Shown here one piece after another: positions 10,500-22,139 of a stretch of 64,000 nucleotides of DNA. The translations under genes and the position numbers were made by a program. Numbering within the stretch: position 1 is the first letter of the stretch; every line of letters starts with the position of its first letter. The notes under the pieces were generated by a model. That model worked only from the letters and a program-made list of their open reading frames with translations. It was not told the origin of the DNA and did no database searches. This DNA is from Mesocentrotus franciscanus (lineage: Eukaryota; Echinodermata; Echinoidea; Camarodonta; Strongylocentrotidae), in assembly GCA_037976565.1 (NCBI GenBank), contig CP137666.1:53285271-53349270 (forward strand). The letters are read 5' to 3'.

Positions 10500-11200
10500 G
10501 CGCGGATCCAGGGGCCGGGGGCCAGGGGGCCTTGGCCCCCCCCGCCAAAAAAAAAAAAAAAAAGAGAGAGAGAGAGAGAAGGAAGGAAAAGAAGGAAAGG
10601 GAAAGAGGAGAGAAAAGGAAAGAAAGAAGAGGAAGCAGACAAGAAAAGGGGAAAAGAAGGAGATCGGGGGCCGAAAGGGCCTTGCCTTCCCAGCTGTAAT
10701 TGTCTCCCCTCCCCAGCAAAAAAAGAGAGAGGAAGGAAAGGGAAAGAAAAAGGGAAATAGAGGAGATAAAGGGAAGGAAATAAAGAGGAAGAAGAAAAGA
10801 AAAGAAGGGGGATATCAGCAATTTTCCCACCAACAAATTGTGGATCGGGGGCAAAAGGCCTTTAATTGCCTACCCCCCCCCCTCCGCAAAAAGGGAAAGG
10901 AAAAGGGAAAGAGGAGAGCTAAAGGGAACAAAAAGAGGAAGAAGAAAAGAAAAGATCTGTTTCAATTAATTCGGCCAACAACGTGTGGATCAGGGGACCG
11001 AAAGACCGTTGCCCCCAGCAAACTTAAAGAGAGAGAAGGAAGGGAAGGGAAAGGGAAGAGGAAACAAAGAGGAAGAAGAAAGGTGGGGGAGATCAGTTGC
11101 GATTTTACCCGCCAATAAGGTGTGGATCGGGGGCGAAAGGCCCTTGCCTCCTCCCCTCGGTTAAAAAGAGAGAGAGAGAGAGAGAGAGAGAAGGAAGGGG
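10500..11200. repeat. Purine-rich tandem repeat, ~135-180-bp units
   Basis: Five blocks begin with GTGGATCGGGGGC-like sequence (about 10503, 10661, 10841, 10986 and 11121), then a C-rich stretch and a long (GA/GGAAAG)n tract. The Lys/Arg/Glu-rich open frame at 10399-11118 and the Phe/Leu/Ser-rich minus frame translate this and are not genes. Confidence 0.85.
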
Positions 11201-11204
11201 AAAG

Positions 11205-11393
11205 TGGAAAGCTTTCAAAAATGAAATGGAAGCTCTAATTACCAATCATGTGAAATAATATGTTTTGACTATGTTTTGATGATACAAATTTTGCCGGAAA
11301 CCGCCTACTGATATATTTGGTAAATTATCATATCCATCTGGACTGGATAGATATCGCGATTGCGTAATTTTATAGTCCAGTTTATATCTTTCG
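11205..11393. repeat. Left part of a MITE-like repeat, interrupted by a LINE
   Basis: Matches 63630-63810 closely (TATGTTTTGACT, ACAAATTTTGCCGG, AAACCGCCTACTGATATATT, GATATCGCG, ATATCTTTC). The match stops at about 11393 and resumes at 13195. Confidence 0.8.
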
Positions 11394-11766
11394 AAAATTT
11401 GAAAACTAAGAAACAACAACTAAGTTTACTCCACGATTACATCAATGAAGGGTTGAAAGTACGGTCAAGATCCTCATGGTATGAATGTGGAGAAAAGAAT
11501 ACAGCATTCTTCAAACAGTTAATGGAATCAAATAGAAAAAGAGTATAATAAAGAAATTAAATATAAATGGAAATACCACTTCTAACGAAAAGAAATTATT
11601 GAAAGAATAAAATCATTTTATAGGCACCTATATATAGCAAAATAAATGCTATACAAGATGACACTTTGGACTTCTTTCCTAATAACCTGCCAAAATTGAA
11701 TAATATATCACGAGATTCATGTGAGAAACGATCGTAGAAAGGGAATGCATAGAAATACTAAAAGAT

Positions 11767-12390
11767 ATGAAATCTCCAGGAAATGATAGTTTAAGTGTAG
11801 AATTTTATCAGAAATTTTGGCCAGTAATTGGAGATCTATTGCTTGCATCTTTTAATGAAGCTCTTCAACAAGGGGAATTATCAGCCTCTCAAAGGCAAGC
11901 AGTTATTATCTTGATACATAAAGTTGGCAAAGATCTGGAGCTTATTAAGAATTACATACCGATTTCGTTGCTAAACGTAGATTATAAAATCCTATCTAAG
12001 ATACTTTCAAAGAGAATACAACAAGTTTTACCTGAAATTGTTGGTTTTGATCAGTTGGGATATGTTAAGGATAGGAACATTGGAGAAGCAATACGAATAA
12101 TAGACGACAAGATTTTTAATACTTCTTTTTACAGAGAACACGCTTTTTTTGGTAGCCATTGATTTTGAAAAAGCATTTGATTCTGATTCACATTTATTTT
12201 TTATATAAGGTTTTACAATCATTTAATTTTGGACCGATGTTTTGTAAATGGGTTAATATTTTTTATACTAAAGCAGAAAGTTGTGTTATAAATGGATACA
12301 CATCAACAGGTTATTTCAAGATTGAAAGAGGAGTAAGGCAGGAGATCCCTCTCTCTCATATTCATTTGTTATGTGTATTGAAATTTTAGC
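11767..12390 (+). pseudogene. LINE reverse transcriptase fragment
   Basis: Contains KSPGNDSLSVEFYQKFW, IPISLLNVDYKILSKILSKR and DQLGYVKDRNIGEAIR. In the next frame it has VAIDFEKAFDS (first catalytic Asp) and GVRQ followed by a changed GDPLSP motif (EIPLSH). The YxDD box was not found, so the palm is incomplete. Typical of L1/Tx1-type RT. Non-functional. Confidence 0.8.
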
Positions 12391-12664
12391 TCAGATTAAA
12401 AAACTTTTACGTGGTTGAAGCAGCGTGATTTAACATTAATGAGGAAAATTCAATAAATGAAAGTATATGGCTATTCACAAATTATATATTTATCATCATT
12501 GATGCCAGTTCCAGAATGAAATTGAAGAAATAGATTTTGATTTTTTTTGAGAAGTAAGGGCAAAATTAAAAGAGCATCATGTTTTTAGACTATCCGCAAG
12601 GTGGGCTCAACATGATGAATTTCCGACAAGCAACTTCCCAGCCCTCTATCCCAGCAGTATTTCT

Positions 12665-12850
12665 TTATTTTATGTTTATATCTATTTGTTTTTGTTTTTG
12701 TTTTGTTTTTGTTTTTGTTTGGTTTTTGTTTGTTTTGTTTTGTTGTTGTTGTTTTTTTTTGGGGGGGGGGGTTGTTTTTGGATGTTTTTTTTAATCTTTA
12801 TCTCTTTTTTGGGGGAGTTTTTTCTCTTTTCAGAGGTAGTACTGTGTGTA
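12665..12850. repeat. T/G-rich low-complexity tract
   Basis: Repeats of GTTTTT plus a run of about ten G. Open frames rich in Phe/Cys/Val here are artefacts. Confidence 0.9.
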
Positions 12851-13193
12851 GTTTATTTTATTAAAGAAGCACAAAATGAACATGAAATGACTAAGTATTT
12901 TATCATTATTACTATCACTATTATTGTTTTAAACGAATAATGAAATGTATGAAAGATTTGTTTTGTTTAGCAATTGATGTTAAGAATTATACTTTTGAAT
13001 TGTATTTGGATTATTCTGAGTTGTATTTTGATTATTCTGAGTATGATGTAAATTGCTTGATTTCGTTTATATGTACTGCCTCTGGTATTGAGAAAATAAA
13101 ACACCTTATAAATACCAAAAAAATCTTTCTGTGTACAGTGCTTGTAACTTTACCAAGACTGGGCCAACTTTCTTATCATTTTGATGATACCAG

Positions 13194-13310
13194 GACCTTG
13201 CAGTACACACCAATACTTATATGCTAGATGATCAACCTTTTCCGATCGATTTCACAACGTTTCTTTCACAATGCAATCGCATGACCAGAACTGGTCTATA
13301 CCTTTAAGCT
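13194..13310. repeat. Right part of the LINE-interrupted MITE-like repeat
   Basis: TTGCAGTACACACCAATACT, GCTAGATGATCAAC, CACAACGTTTCTTTCAC and ATCGCATGACCAGAACTGG match 63810-63925 in the same order and orientation as the left part. Confidence 0.85.
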
Positions 13311-13594
13311 TTCGGAACTTTTTTGTGTATTTGTATGGAAGAAAGCGTTTGGAACTTATAATGCGCATGATGCAATTTCAAGTGCAATTTACTGCAGTTG
13401 CCCCGAAATAGAATTTAAGCATGGTTTATTTCTTATTCGATACTAGTGATTTACACATTTTGCTGAAAATTACATAATTTTCCAGGATTTGTCCTCACTT
13501 TTTAGTAAATTATTCTTTTTATGCGTTTGTTGGAAAATGACAAATCCCCAAATTTACAGTCATGCAATAAATATGCTTATTTAGAGGCCTACAT

Positions 13595-14010
13595 GTCAGG
13601 GCCCGCGGAAAGGCGGCTCAGGCAGGGGCTCGAGCCCCCCTTGAAAAAGTATATTGAAGAAAAATAGAAAGAAAGAATAGTGACCTGCCAGTGTCACAAA
13701 ATAAAAGGTATCAAAATATGCTCATCTGACCGTAATTAAATGCCTAAAACCCTGAGCTTCCGGGGCTTTGCCCTGGACCCCACCAAGGGCCCTAAGGCCA
13801 AAGGCGGGCCCCTGAATGATCGTGTCCTGCCAGTGTCACAAATAAGGTATAAAAATATGCTCATCTGACCGTAATTAAATGTCCATACGCCCTGAGCTTC
13901 CGGGGGCTCCGCCCCTTGACCACCGCCGGGACTTTGCCCCTAGACCCCACGCCGATTTACGCTACGCTCTACCTGATCGTAAATACTTTAGCCTCCCCCT
14001 CCCCCGCCCA
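13595..14010 (+). repeat. GC-rich repeat family, copy 1
   Basis: Two tandem copies of a unit with GCTCATCTGACCGTAATTAA, ATGCCTAAAACCCTGAGCTT and a GGGGCTCCGCCCC box, ending in GCTCTACCTGATCGTAAATA and a C-rich tail. The same family is at 22694, 23820 and 54885. Confidence 0.85.
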
Positions 14011-15165
14011 CTTCATTTAATTTTTTTCCTTCCAAATTCAAATAATTATGAAAGTTGAGTAGAAATGACTTACATTTCACACATCTGATAATGTGTTTAA
14101 AGTGAACCTGAAATGGACATTTTCTAATGAGAAAGTACATGTTTATCATGATGCAGGATGACATAAAATGTATTGTTACCAATCATATGGATCAAGTCAT
14201 CCATTACCGGTATTTGAATCATCATTCACAATAGAGCAGTTTCGTAATGTATTCAAATTGAATGCATATAGGGAAATAAATTGAATAAAATAAATTGAAT
14301 TACAAAAAATTCAGGCGTAAAAGAACGGTGAGCCATCTGAGCCAAATGAATGGTGAAATTTGTAAAGCAGCGAGGGATACAAACGGTTGCTTCGTAGAAA
14401 AATGAATTTATACAGCAAATCTCTAAATGATAATCTCAGATAAAATATTAAAAAAACAAATCCACAAGAGTATTGGAAATTTTGAGTGTTAACTTTGGAA
14501 AGCAAAACGATAATAAGGTCTCACTGAATGATTTTGTACATCCCTTATGTAATTCGAATGTTGCTCAAGATTTAAAAAAACAGGTGCTACACCAAACTGA
14601 AAAAGTGTCAGAATTGGACATAAATTATGAATTTGTCGTTTGAAATACATGTACAAAAACTACAATCAGTACCTATTCTTAATACAAGCAGTGTAGGTAT
14701 TATACATGTCAATGTAATAGAGTCACAATTAAATGCAATCGTAATCGCATGTGATGTGACAGAGCTAGTATAGTTCGAAGAAACTTGGAAGTTGGATATG
14801 CAATGGGTGTTGACTGTTGTTTCTAGTACGTGTAGCTAGGCCTAGCCTACATACAGCGTGTGCACCATGGACTTATAATACACTATGCATGCATATAGTA
14901 TATAACACAGTAGTTTATATCTTCAGACCTTATTGTATCTTTAGAGGAAATAATGTTAAAAGAGGATGTTTTAATGGCCATCATACATCTAATTTGAATT
15001 GAAGATTAATTTTGATGCAACATAGAACTTTTTAAAGGAATATTAAATCATTTTATCACTAGATCATACCAGATTTCCCCATTACTACTTCAAAATGATG
15101 GCAAGCAAAGACTAGCGCTTTGGCTGGGAGGCGCGGCCTAGCTAATTGCTCTCCCTGAAAAATCT
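14011..15165. other. No gene recognised
   Basis: AT-rich; only short open frames on either strand without recognisable motifs. Confidence 0.4.
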
Positions 15166-15171
15166 CAGGGA

Positions 15172-15325
15172 GTGACGTCAGCGTTGAGCACTGGACCCTT
15201 TTCCGGACCGGTTCTCGGGGATCGCGCAATCACTCGGGATCACGCCACCACTCGGCTTAACGCGTATAGTCGGCGAATAAAAAAATTCAATAAAAAGGGT
15301 CCAGAACTAGACTAGCCTCTATCAG
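15172..15325 (-). repeat. Inverted copy of the DIRS terminal-repeat block
   Basis: Reverse complement of 9292-9436, with an insertion of about ten bases (AGGGTCCAGT-like). On the + strand it continues into AAACAATAAACACTCTG (15347-15363), which includes an AATAAA, so it may be a left terminal repeat or solo end of another copy. Confidence 0.8.
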
Positions 15326-15765
15326 AAGCTGCTCGAAAGCTTTAAACAATAAACACTCTGTAAGCAAGTCGACTCCTGTTGGTATTCATGTCGGCACTAT
15401 TGACGTGGGAGTGATTTCTAAGAAACAGATACTGCCTTATAGCGAACTGCCTTCAGTACGTCACAGCAGCTGTAGGTCATGTAAAGGTCATCTGGTTCGA
15501 TGTCTTTCCTCGGGTCAAGTATGGTAATTACCCACCGGACAGACAAAACATACCCGACAGAAACCACAGGGCTGGTAACAAGTATGCGCGGTCATAATTC
15601 GCCGAATTGGAGGACTCGTTGTATCAGGCACACAAATAACTTTCAACAAATCGGAGCTTTACCTCCCACAAGTGTACTTCATTTCGAACATTTACAAGGT
15701 GCCTTCTTGGGAATTCGGACGTTCACTTCCTTCCTTACTGGTCTTCGTTTAACCCCCCTTAGCTA
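15326..15765. other. No gene recognised; possibly inner part of the terminal repeat
   Basis: The first ~60 bp (CTGCTCGAAAGC, AATAAACACTCTG, GTCGACTCCTG) read like the poly(A)/end segment of an LTR. The open frame 15500-15766 shows no domain. Confidence 0.35.
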
Positions 15766-15902
15766 ATAATAATAATGATTAAGTATTCTTTCGCTTCTAT
15801 GGCGTATAGCGTCGCTTTATCAGGAGTCTAAGCGCTCTACATTGAAGTGACTCAGTTACTTCGTTGAAGGTTGATGAAAAAAAAAAAGAAAAAAAAAAAA
15901 AA
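15766..15902 (+). repeat. SINE-like fragment with A-rich tail
   Basis: AATAATAATAAT, then GGCGTATAGCGTC ... AAGCGCTCTACA, then a near-pure A run at 15878-15901. It looks like a short retroposed repeat. Confidence 0.45.
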
Positions 15903-16350
15903 CTGCGTAAATTTCGTAAGAAATGTTACATATTATATTCATTCTACCGAACTAACCCTCTAGCATGCATGTCAGCCAAATTTTGTTCAGATCTGTATTG
16001 ATCTAAATGATTATACGAATTGTTGTCTGTTGCGATTCATAATACTTTCGCAAATATGCAAAGGATGAGCATTTTCATACCATCTGACAGCGGTGTGGCG
16101 GCGATCCATGTCTGAGCAGCCACGTCTCGTGTGGCAGAAAATTATTGAAATTTTGACCGCCAAACCGCGGAATTATCTTTGATTTGCACATGTCGAATAG
16201 ACCAGTTTGCAAGAGAACAGTCTTCGAGCCAATGATGGGAAATGCTAAGGCAATTTTTATTGTTTACACCCCGATAACACTTTGTAGGCTGAGGATGACC
16301 AATAAGGCCTTTAGTTATCCTCAGTTTTAGGCAAGAAAGTGTTTATTTGA
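15903..16350. other. No gene recognised
   Basis: Unique-looking sequence before the 51-bp array. Confidence 0.4.
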
Positions 16351-16631
16351 ACGCTACGTGTCTCAGGCCAGAGAACTGCGTTGATTAGTTTTTATTTAAA
16401 TACGCTACGTGTCTCAGGCCAGAGAACTGCGTCGATTAGTTTTTATTTAAATACGCTACGTGTCTCAGGCCAGAGAACTGCGTCGATTAGTTTTTATTTA
16501 AATACGCTACGTGTCTCAGGCCAGAGAACTGCGTCGATTAGTTTTTATTTAAATACGCTACGTGTCTCAGGCCAGAGAACTGCGTCGATTAGTTTTTATT
16601 TAAATACGCTACGTGTCTCAGGCCAGAGAAC
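16351..16631. repeat. 51-bp tandem repeat, about 5.5 copies
   Basis: Copies start at 16351, 16402, 16453, 16504, 16555 and 16606, each beginning ACGCTACGTGTCTCAGGCC. Since 51 is 17 codons, one frame stays open through the array, but nothing suggests it is a gene. The last copy is cut at GAGAAC (16626-16631) by the 15-kb element; the missing end reappears at 31778. Confidence 0.95.
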
Positions 16632-16813
16632 TATGGTTGGCCGTCACCGTCAAAACGCATGCCAAAACCATACGCGTGCAAGTCAGAACGTACGCATGGT
16701 TCTTTCATAACGTACGCGTGGGTCCATCATAACGTACGCATGGTTCTGACAGAACGTACGTATGGACATTTTCTATTATACTTCTATGAAATTCTTAACG
16801 TACGCATGGTTTT
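16632..16813 (+). repeat. Left terminal inverted repeat of the 15-kb element
   Basis: 182 bp, containing a ~20-bp subrepeat AACGTACGCATGGTTCTGAC/TTTC and a spacer CATTTTCTATTATACTTC. Three mismatches against the right end. Confidence 0.9.
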
Positions 16814-17285
16814 AATGGCGTTAATGGGATATAAAGGAGTGTATATTACCTACTTCGCGTTTTAAGTTTTTTTAAATATTAATTATGAACATGGGCAGGA
16901 TTGTTTGAGGGTGATGAAAAGGATTAGGGCTTAGTGATGTAGCGGATGGTTATGGGCTAGTGTATGGGCTGGGGTTGTTGAGGGGTTCGGGGAAATAAAG
17001 GAGTATATATTATACCTACTTCGTTTTAAGGGTTTTAAATTAATTATGAACAGTGAATAGGATTGTTTGAGGGTGATGATAAAGGGGCGGGCATAGCGAT
17101 GTAGCCGTGATGGTAAGGGGCTAGCCTGGATGGGGCGGGGGTTCAGGGGGAAATGAAGGAGTATATATATTACCTACTTTGTTTTAATGGGTTTTTATTA
17201 ATTATGAACAGTGAATAGGATTGTTTGAGGGTGATGATACAGGGGCGGGCAGAGCGATGTAGCCGTGATGGTAAGGGGCTGGCTC
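16814..17285 (+). repeat. Left subterminal tandem arm, first block
   Basis: About three units, each with AAAGGAGTATATATTA, CCTACTTCG-TTTTAAG, TTAATTATGAACA, AGGATTGTTTGAGGGTGATG and GATGTAGC. The array is interrupted at 17285 and resumes at 19724. Confidence 0.85.
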
Positions 17286-17289
17286 GGTG

Positions 17290-17550
17290 TAAAAATGTCA
17301 GAGGTAAAAATGTCAGAGGTAATAATGTCAGAGGTAAAAATGTCAGAGGTAAAAATGTCAGAGGTAAAAATGTCAGAGGTAATAATGTCAGAGGTAAAAA
17401 TGTCAGAGGTAAAAATGTCAGAGGAAAAATGTCAGAGGTAAAAATGTCAGAGGTAAAAATGTCAGAGGTAAAAATGTCAGAGGAAAAATGTCAGAGGTAA
17501 AAATGTCAGAGGTAAAAATGCCAGAGGTAAAAGTGTCAGAGGTAATAATA
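17290..17550 (+). repeat. Left array of GTAAAAATGTCAGAG
   Basis: About 18 direct copies with a few GTAATAATGTCAGAG and shortened GAAAAATGTCAGAG variants. Confidence 0.95.
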
Positions 17551-18097
17551 TAAAAACAAAAGCATGTTACAGGTTGAATATTGGTAATGGTTGTATATCA
17601 GGCTTATCGAAAAGATACAACGAAGGATTCTCTGCAGTCATTAATTTCAGCGCTGCTTTATTTTCTTCTTTCTTTAACTTTTATTTACCTTTCTGCCCGA
17701 AATTGTGACTTTTGCCCGATTATTGCAGAGCGGAGACGGGGGTGTATCCTTCTTTTGGGGCATAGTGACCCAGCTGCCTCCCCTCATATGCCTTTGTCTA
17801 AGCAAGTGATACTGGTACACTGAGCAAACTTCTGGGAAAAGAATGTCTAAAATCGAAAAGTTTGGCCATGAATTATAGGCCGAGTTGTGGCTCGATGGTG
17901 TAATCATTAAATAAAAGAAAAGTCGACACAGCCCCCAAAAAAGAGGATAAGATATCACACTGTGAGTCCTCCGCTCCCCTCCCCCACTTTCCCGTCCCTT
18001 CTGAAGATTGATGGACATCTTAACAGCGTGGCAATGACCATTATAAAATGTAATTTCCTACAAATGCATATTTCCAACAATTCCACTTTCTTGTGGG

Positions 18098-18352
18098 CTT
18101 GATACTTTGATACTTTGATACAAAGCAGAAAGCCGCCCATGTTACATCTAATGCTAACCGCACCATCACATTCCAGAGAAGCGCGCGCTTTGCAAAGAGT
18201 TGATCGTCGATCACTATTGCGGTATAAATAGTCTGGGAGTACATCAATAAGCAGCTTTGATACTTTGATACAAAGCAGAAAGCCGCCCATGTTACATCAA
18301 ATGATAACCGCACCATCACATTCCAGATAAGCGCGCGCTTTGCAGAGGTTCT
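18098..18352. repeat. Direct duplication of ~100 bp inside the nested element
   Basis: TTTGATACAAAGCAGAAAGC, CGCCCATGTTACATC and AAGCGCGCGCTTTGCA occur at about 18108-18200 and again at about 18265-18345, spaced about 158 bp. Overlapping minus-strand open frames are by-products. Confidence 0.85.
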
Positions 18353-19359
18353 GTTTAAGCTACATCGTTCTATAATTATTTGCTGTGAGAGATCAAACTC
18401 TGAAATTGACAAATATTGATTCATGAGTAACATATCATAAACATAGTTTTACTGTACCCATTTATAGCATCATGAGACTGCTTGTATACATGATAATATT
18501 GTTTGAAGGATATTTGGTGCAGGATTTATAAAGGTGTGCTGGCATACACTGTATACGACAGTTTCCAGCAGGTACATATTCGTATAAGTCTACACATTAA
18601 ACAAAATGCATCACGAATTTGGCAGGAAAAAAAAAACAGTTGAAATTGAGGGACTTAAATTGTATTTCTCCCACGTTTCTTAATCACAAACATGATGTTT
18701 TTATATAAAGTTACACAGTGTTATGTTTAACCCAACAAATACAATAATTTCTGCCTTTCGAAACGTACTGCATTAATAAAAGTCGAAAGCACATGACAAA
18801 ATACCTGGGTAGTTATGTCTCAACGTTTACTACTTGTAGGCCTACTATCTGACATTCTTCAAGCAAAGCTTTGATATTGTTTGTTAAACTATTGTTTGTT
18901 AAAGTATTGATGAGGGGGACAAAGCATCCGTGTCTTTTTCTTAATGTTTTCTTGTCATAACAGTCTTTGCTGGGATGGACATGAACATGAGTCTAATTAC
19001 TGAATTTGTGGAATTTCTGTGCGATCTTTATAACTGATTCCCTGTTTTATCTCATTCAATCTTAATATTCTATGTACTTAGGCCTACTTTCTCAAAACCA
19101 AATAAACATTAAAATATCAACCGATTTAAAATATCGAAACATGATAGAAACTCATATAGGCCTATGCAAACCTGATCACAAAATATAAGTTTCAAATTTA
19201 TTTTCCACATTGTATTATCCTCAGGACATGTACGAAGTACAATGCACAGTCATTTATAAAATATAATAGACTAGCCCAGTAGCTTACGTCTCGACATTTT
19301 GTGTGATTAAGTGCTGAGATATTATGACGGCACCGATTTTAACCCCTACATGTTTTTGT

Positions 19360-19718
19360 ACCTGACATTTTACCACCGACATTTTCCCTTCGAATTCTTT
19401 TTCCTTTTACATTTTTTCCTTTGACATTTTACCTCTGATTTTTTTACCACTGACATTTTTTCCTCTGACATTTTACCTCTGACATTTTACCTCTGACATT
19501 TTTTCCTCTGACATTTTTACCTCTGACATTTTTTCCTCTGACATTTTTACCTCTGACATTTTTACCTCTGACATTTTTTCCTCTGACATTTTTACCTCTG
19601 ACATTTTTACCTCTGACATTTTTACCTCTGACATTTTTACCTTTGACATTTTTACCTCTGACATTTTTACCTCTGACATGTTTTCCTCTGACATTTTTAC
19701 CTCTGACATTTTTACCTG
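19360..19718 (-). repeat. Right array of GTAAAAATGTCAGAG (inverted)
   Basis: About 24 copies read on the minus strand, including TTTTTCCTCTGACA variants; more degenerate at the inner end (19360-19440). Confidence 0.95.
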
Positions 19719-19723
19719 GCACC

Positions 19724-20540
19724 AAGGGGCTAGCCTGGATGGGGCGGGGGTTCAGGGAAATAAAGGAGTATAACCTACTTTGTTTTAAGGGGGTTTATTA
19801 TTGATGAACAGGGGGCAGGATTGTTTGAGGGTGATGAAAAGGGGTCGGCTTAGTGATGTAGCGGATGGTTATGGGCTAGTGTAGGGGTGGGGTTGTTGGG
19901 GGGGGGGGTTCAGGGGAACTAAAGGAGTATATATTATACCTACTTCGTTTTAAGGGTTTGCTTATTAATTATGAACAGCGAATAGGATTGTTTGAGGGTG
20001 ATGATAAAGGGGCGGGCATAGCGATGTAGCCGTGATGGTAAGGGGCTAGCCTGGATGGGGCGGGGGAGGGTTCAGGGAAATAAAGGAGTATATATTACCT
20101 ACTTTGTTTTAAGGGGTTTTATTAATTATGAACAGTGAATAGGATTGTTTGAGGGTGATGAAAAAGGGTCGGCTTAGTGATGTAGCGGGTGGTTATGGGC
20201 TAGTGTAGGGGGTTCAGGGAAATAAAGGCGTATAATTATATTATACCTACTTCGTTTTAAGGGGTTTTATTAATTACGAACCTTGAATACGATTGTTTGA
20301 GGGTGATGAGAAAGAGTTGGGCATAGTCAGGTAGCCTGGATGGCAAAGGACGGCTAAGTGGAGGGGTGGGGGTAAGGGAAAATAAAGGAGTTTATATTAT
20401 ACCTACTTCGGTTTAAGGGGTTTTATTAATTATGAACAATGAATATAGGATTGTTTGAGGTTGATATGAGAAGGGGCGGGCATAGTCGTGTAGCCCGGAT
20501 GGTTTGGGGCTAGCGGGGGCCGTGGAGGATACCCGGGAGG
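19724..20540 (+). repeat. Left subterminal tandem arm, second block
   Basis: About five more units of ~140-165 bp (AAAGGAGT-like boxes near 19761, 19920, 20083, 20221 and 20381), same orientation as the first block. Confidence 0.85.
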
Positions 20541-22135
20541 GGCGTTAATGTTTTGTTATATTTACATTTTCTAAGGGGATAAAGATTGGGAATACTAAAT
20601 ATGTGCAAAAACTATACACTTACATAGACATTTCGGGTTTCGGTTCGTTCAGCCGGGCGTCAAAGAAACAAAAATTAGAATGATAGAAGGCGCACAACTA
20701 TTAGTGGGGTTCTTTAAAATTCAATTTTAGACACTTCTAACTTTCCGATTTTACTTTACTGACGATTCTCGTTTATCAGATACTGATAATGAAAGCGATG
20801 ATGATGGGTTTATTATGTAAATGTTACTCATATTGATAGCCTTGGAGATTACAAAGAATGAATGTAAGAATGCTTGAAGAGGGCAATCATGGAGTAGATG
20901 AATTTATCTGAAGCACCATGGTTGATAATCTATAGAAATCATTTTTTACAACATACAACGGATGCTCATTGTTCGATAAGTTCCGACACGCGGCCCTTTA
21001 GGGCTGAATATCCCCCCTCCTAACCCAGATGTGCCCTTCTATAGAAAGCGGGACGTTTTAGGTCTAAAATTGGTTGTTAATATTAGATGATCGCAGATAT
21101 ATAGAGAGAGATTTAGTGATAATTGATACAAGGTGCTAGCATAGGCTATTTTGCGTTTATCCACACTAGGGGCATTTACACTGTCATCCAAATACGCCAA
21201 AAAATGCCAAACCGGAGCCTGACCGCGATGTTTACCATGGCAACTACCCTTTACCGGCAAAAATGCCAAGCCCGAAACATTCCAAAACGAAGTGTGATCT
21301 TTTGGCATATCTTGGCGTATTTCGCAAGTATAAACGCTCGCTCTTGTAAAATCGCGATTTTAGGTCACGTGACTTTAGGAACGTGGCTAGCTTTCGTCCT
21401 TGAAGCCTTAGTTGCATAAAGTGAACAACTTGTTTACGCTGAACCGCTACGAAAGAGTCTCAGCTAAACTGTAAAATCTCGCTTTAGAAACCACTAAATG
21501 AAATGATTGAAATGTCAAATGGAAGAAGAAGGGTTGTTCTAACTCATAAATATTGCACATAGTTGTCAAATCCTGTTTTAATATGCGAAAACTGAGCGAA
21601 ACAAAGCGCAATCCTTTTGTATTATTTTATCTGAAAATATTTCAGTATTTTTCATATTTTCCGTCATTACACCAAATCTATACTTTCGTACGTGATAAAT
21701 CAAAGTTTATCAAAGCTCTCTTCCAAATATCTTCTCATAATTCTATGTCCCACGGTTGTTTCGGGAATAAATCGAAGGCAATGTCATCAACGAACCCATG
21801 GCGAAACATTCACGGAAGCGTAAATGTAGTCCCATCTATAGGGGTACGTGCGGTAACATGTAGTACATGTAGTCACACGTACCGTTATACGTGCATGACT
21901 GTTCGTGCTGGACTCGCTGTGTATGATTGAGCATTTTGCATTGGGAAGACCGCGCATGCGCATTACCAACCAAAACACGCCAAAAACATCGCTGAGCAGC
22001 TCAGTCGGTGATGTTTCGGCACAAGTGTAAACGGGTGCACGAAAAATCGCGATTTTTCAAAATGAGGTATTTGACAGTATAAATGTTCCATAGAGTCCAA
22101 ATCATGCACATAGAAAACGAGTGAAAGTTAATCTA
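20541..22135. other. Inner part of the 15-kb element, no gene recognised
   Basis: Open frames at 21039-21308, 21123-21419 and 21553-21930 show no domain. Scattered inverted words (CCAAATACGCCA at about 21187; TGGCGTATTTCG at about 21314) suggest the remnant of another small inverted-repeat element. Confidence 0.35.
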
Positions 22136-22139
22136 AACA

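Larger units (their letters stand above)
11394..13120 (+). mobile_element. Degraded L1/Tx1-like LINE inserted in a MITE-like repeat
   Basis: Fragments in order: SRSSWYECGEKNTAFFKQLM (11360-11548), an RT core (11767-12390) and the post-RT DYPQGGLNMMNF (about 12590), then T/G-rich low-complexity sequence and a 3' tail with AATAAAA near 13093. Internal deletion and several frame changes show decay. No target duplication could be recognised. Confidence 0.7.
17286..19723. mobile_element. 2.4-kb nested element with inverted 14-15-bp repeat arrays
   Basis: Starts GGTGTAAAAATGTCAGAGG and ends CTCTGACATTTTTACCTGGCACC. The arm unit it interrupts is seen uninterrupted near 20038, and AAGGGGCTRGC occurs on both sides (17274-17284 and 19724-19734), consistent with an approximately 8-11-bp target duplication. 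The ends are long tandem arrays of GTAAAAATGTCAGAG (left 17290-17550; right 19360-19718, inverted). The centre has no recognisable gene. Lys/Met/Ser-rich open frames at the ends are repeat translations. Confidence 0.75.

Noticed and set aside
16381..16710. 109-aa frame with a 17-residue repeat
   Set aside because: Arises because the 51-bp satellite unit is a multiple of three; it crosses into the TIR of the 15-kb element.
17225..17500. Repetitive Lys/Asn/Val/Arg/Gly frame that looks like a repeat protein
   Set aside because: Product of the GTAAAAATGTCAGAG array; the same occurs in the inverted array at 19444-19725.
21170..22045. Possible 870-bp inverted-repeat element
   Set aside because: Only weak inverted similarity (GTTTACACTTGTGCC vs TTTACACTGTCATCC); boundaries and duplication not found.
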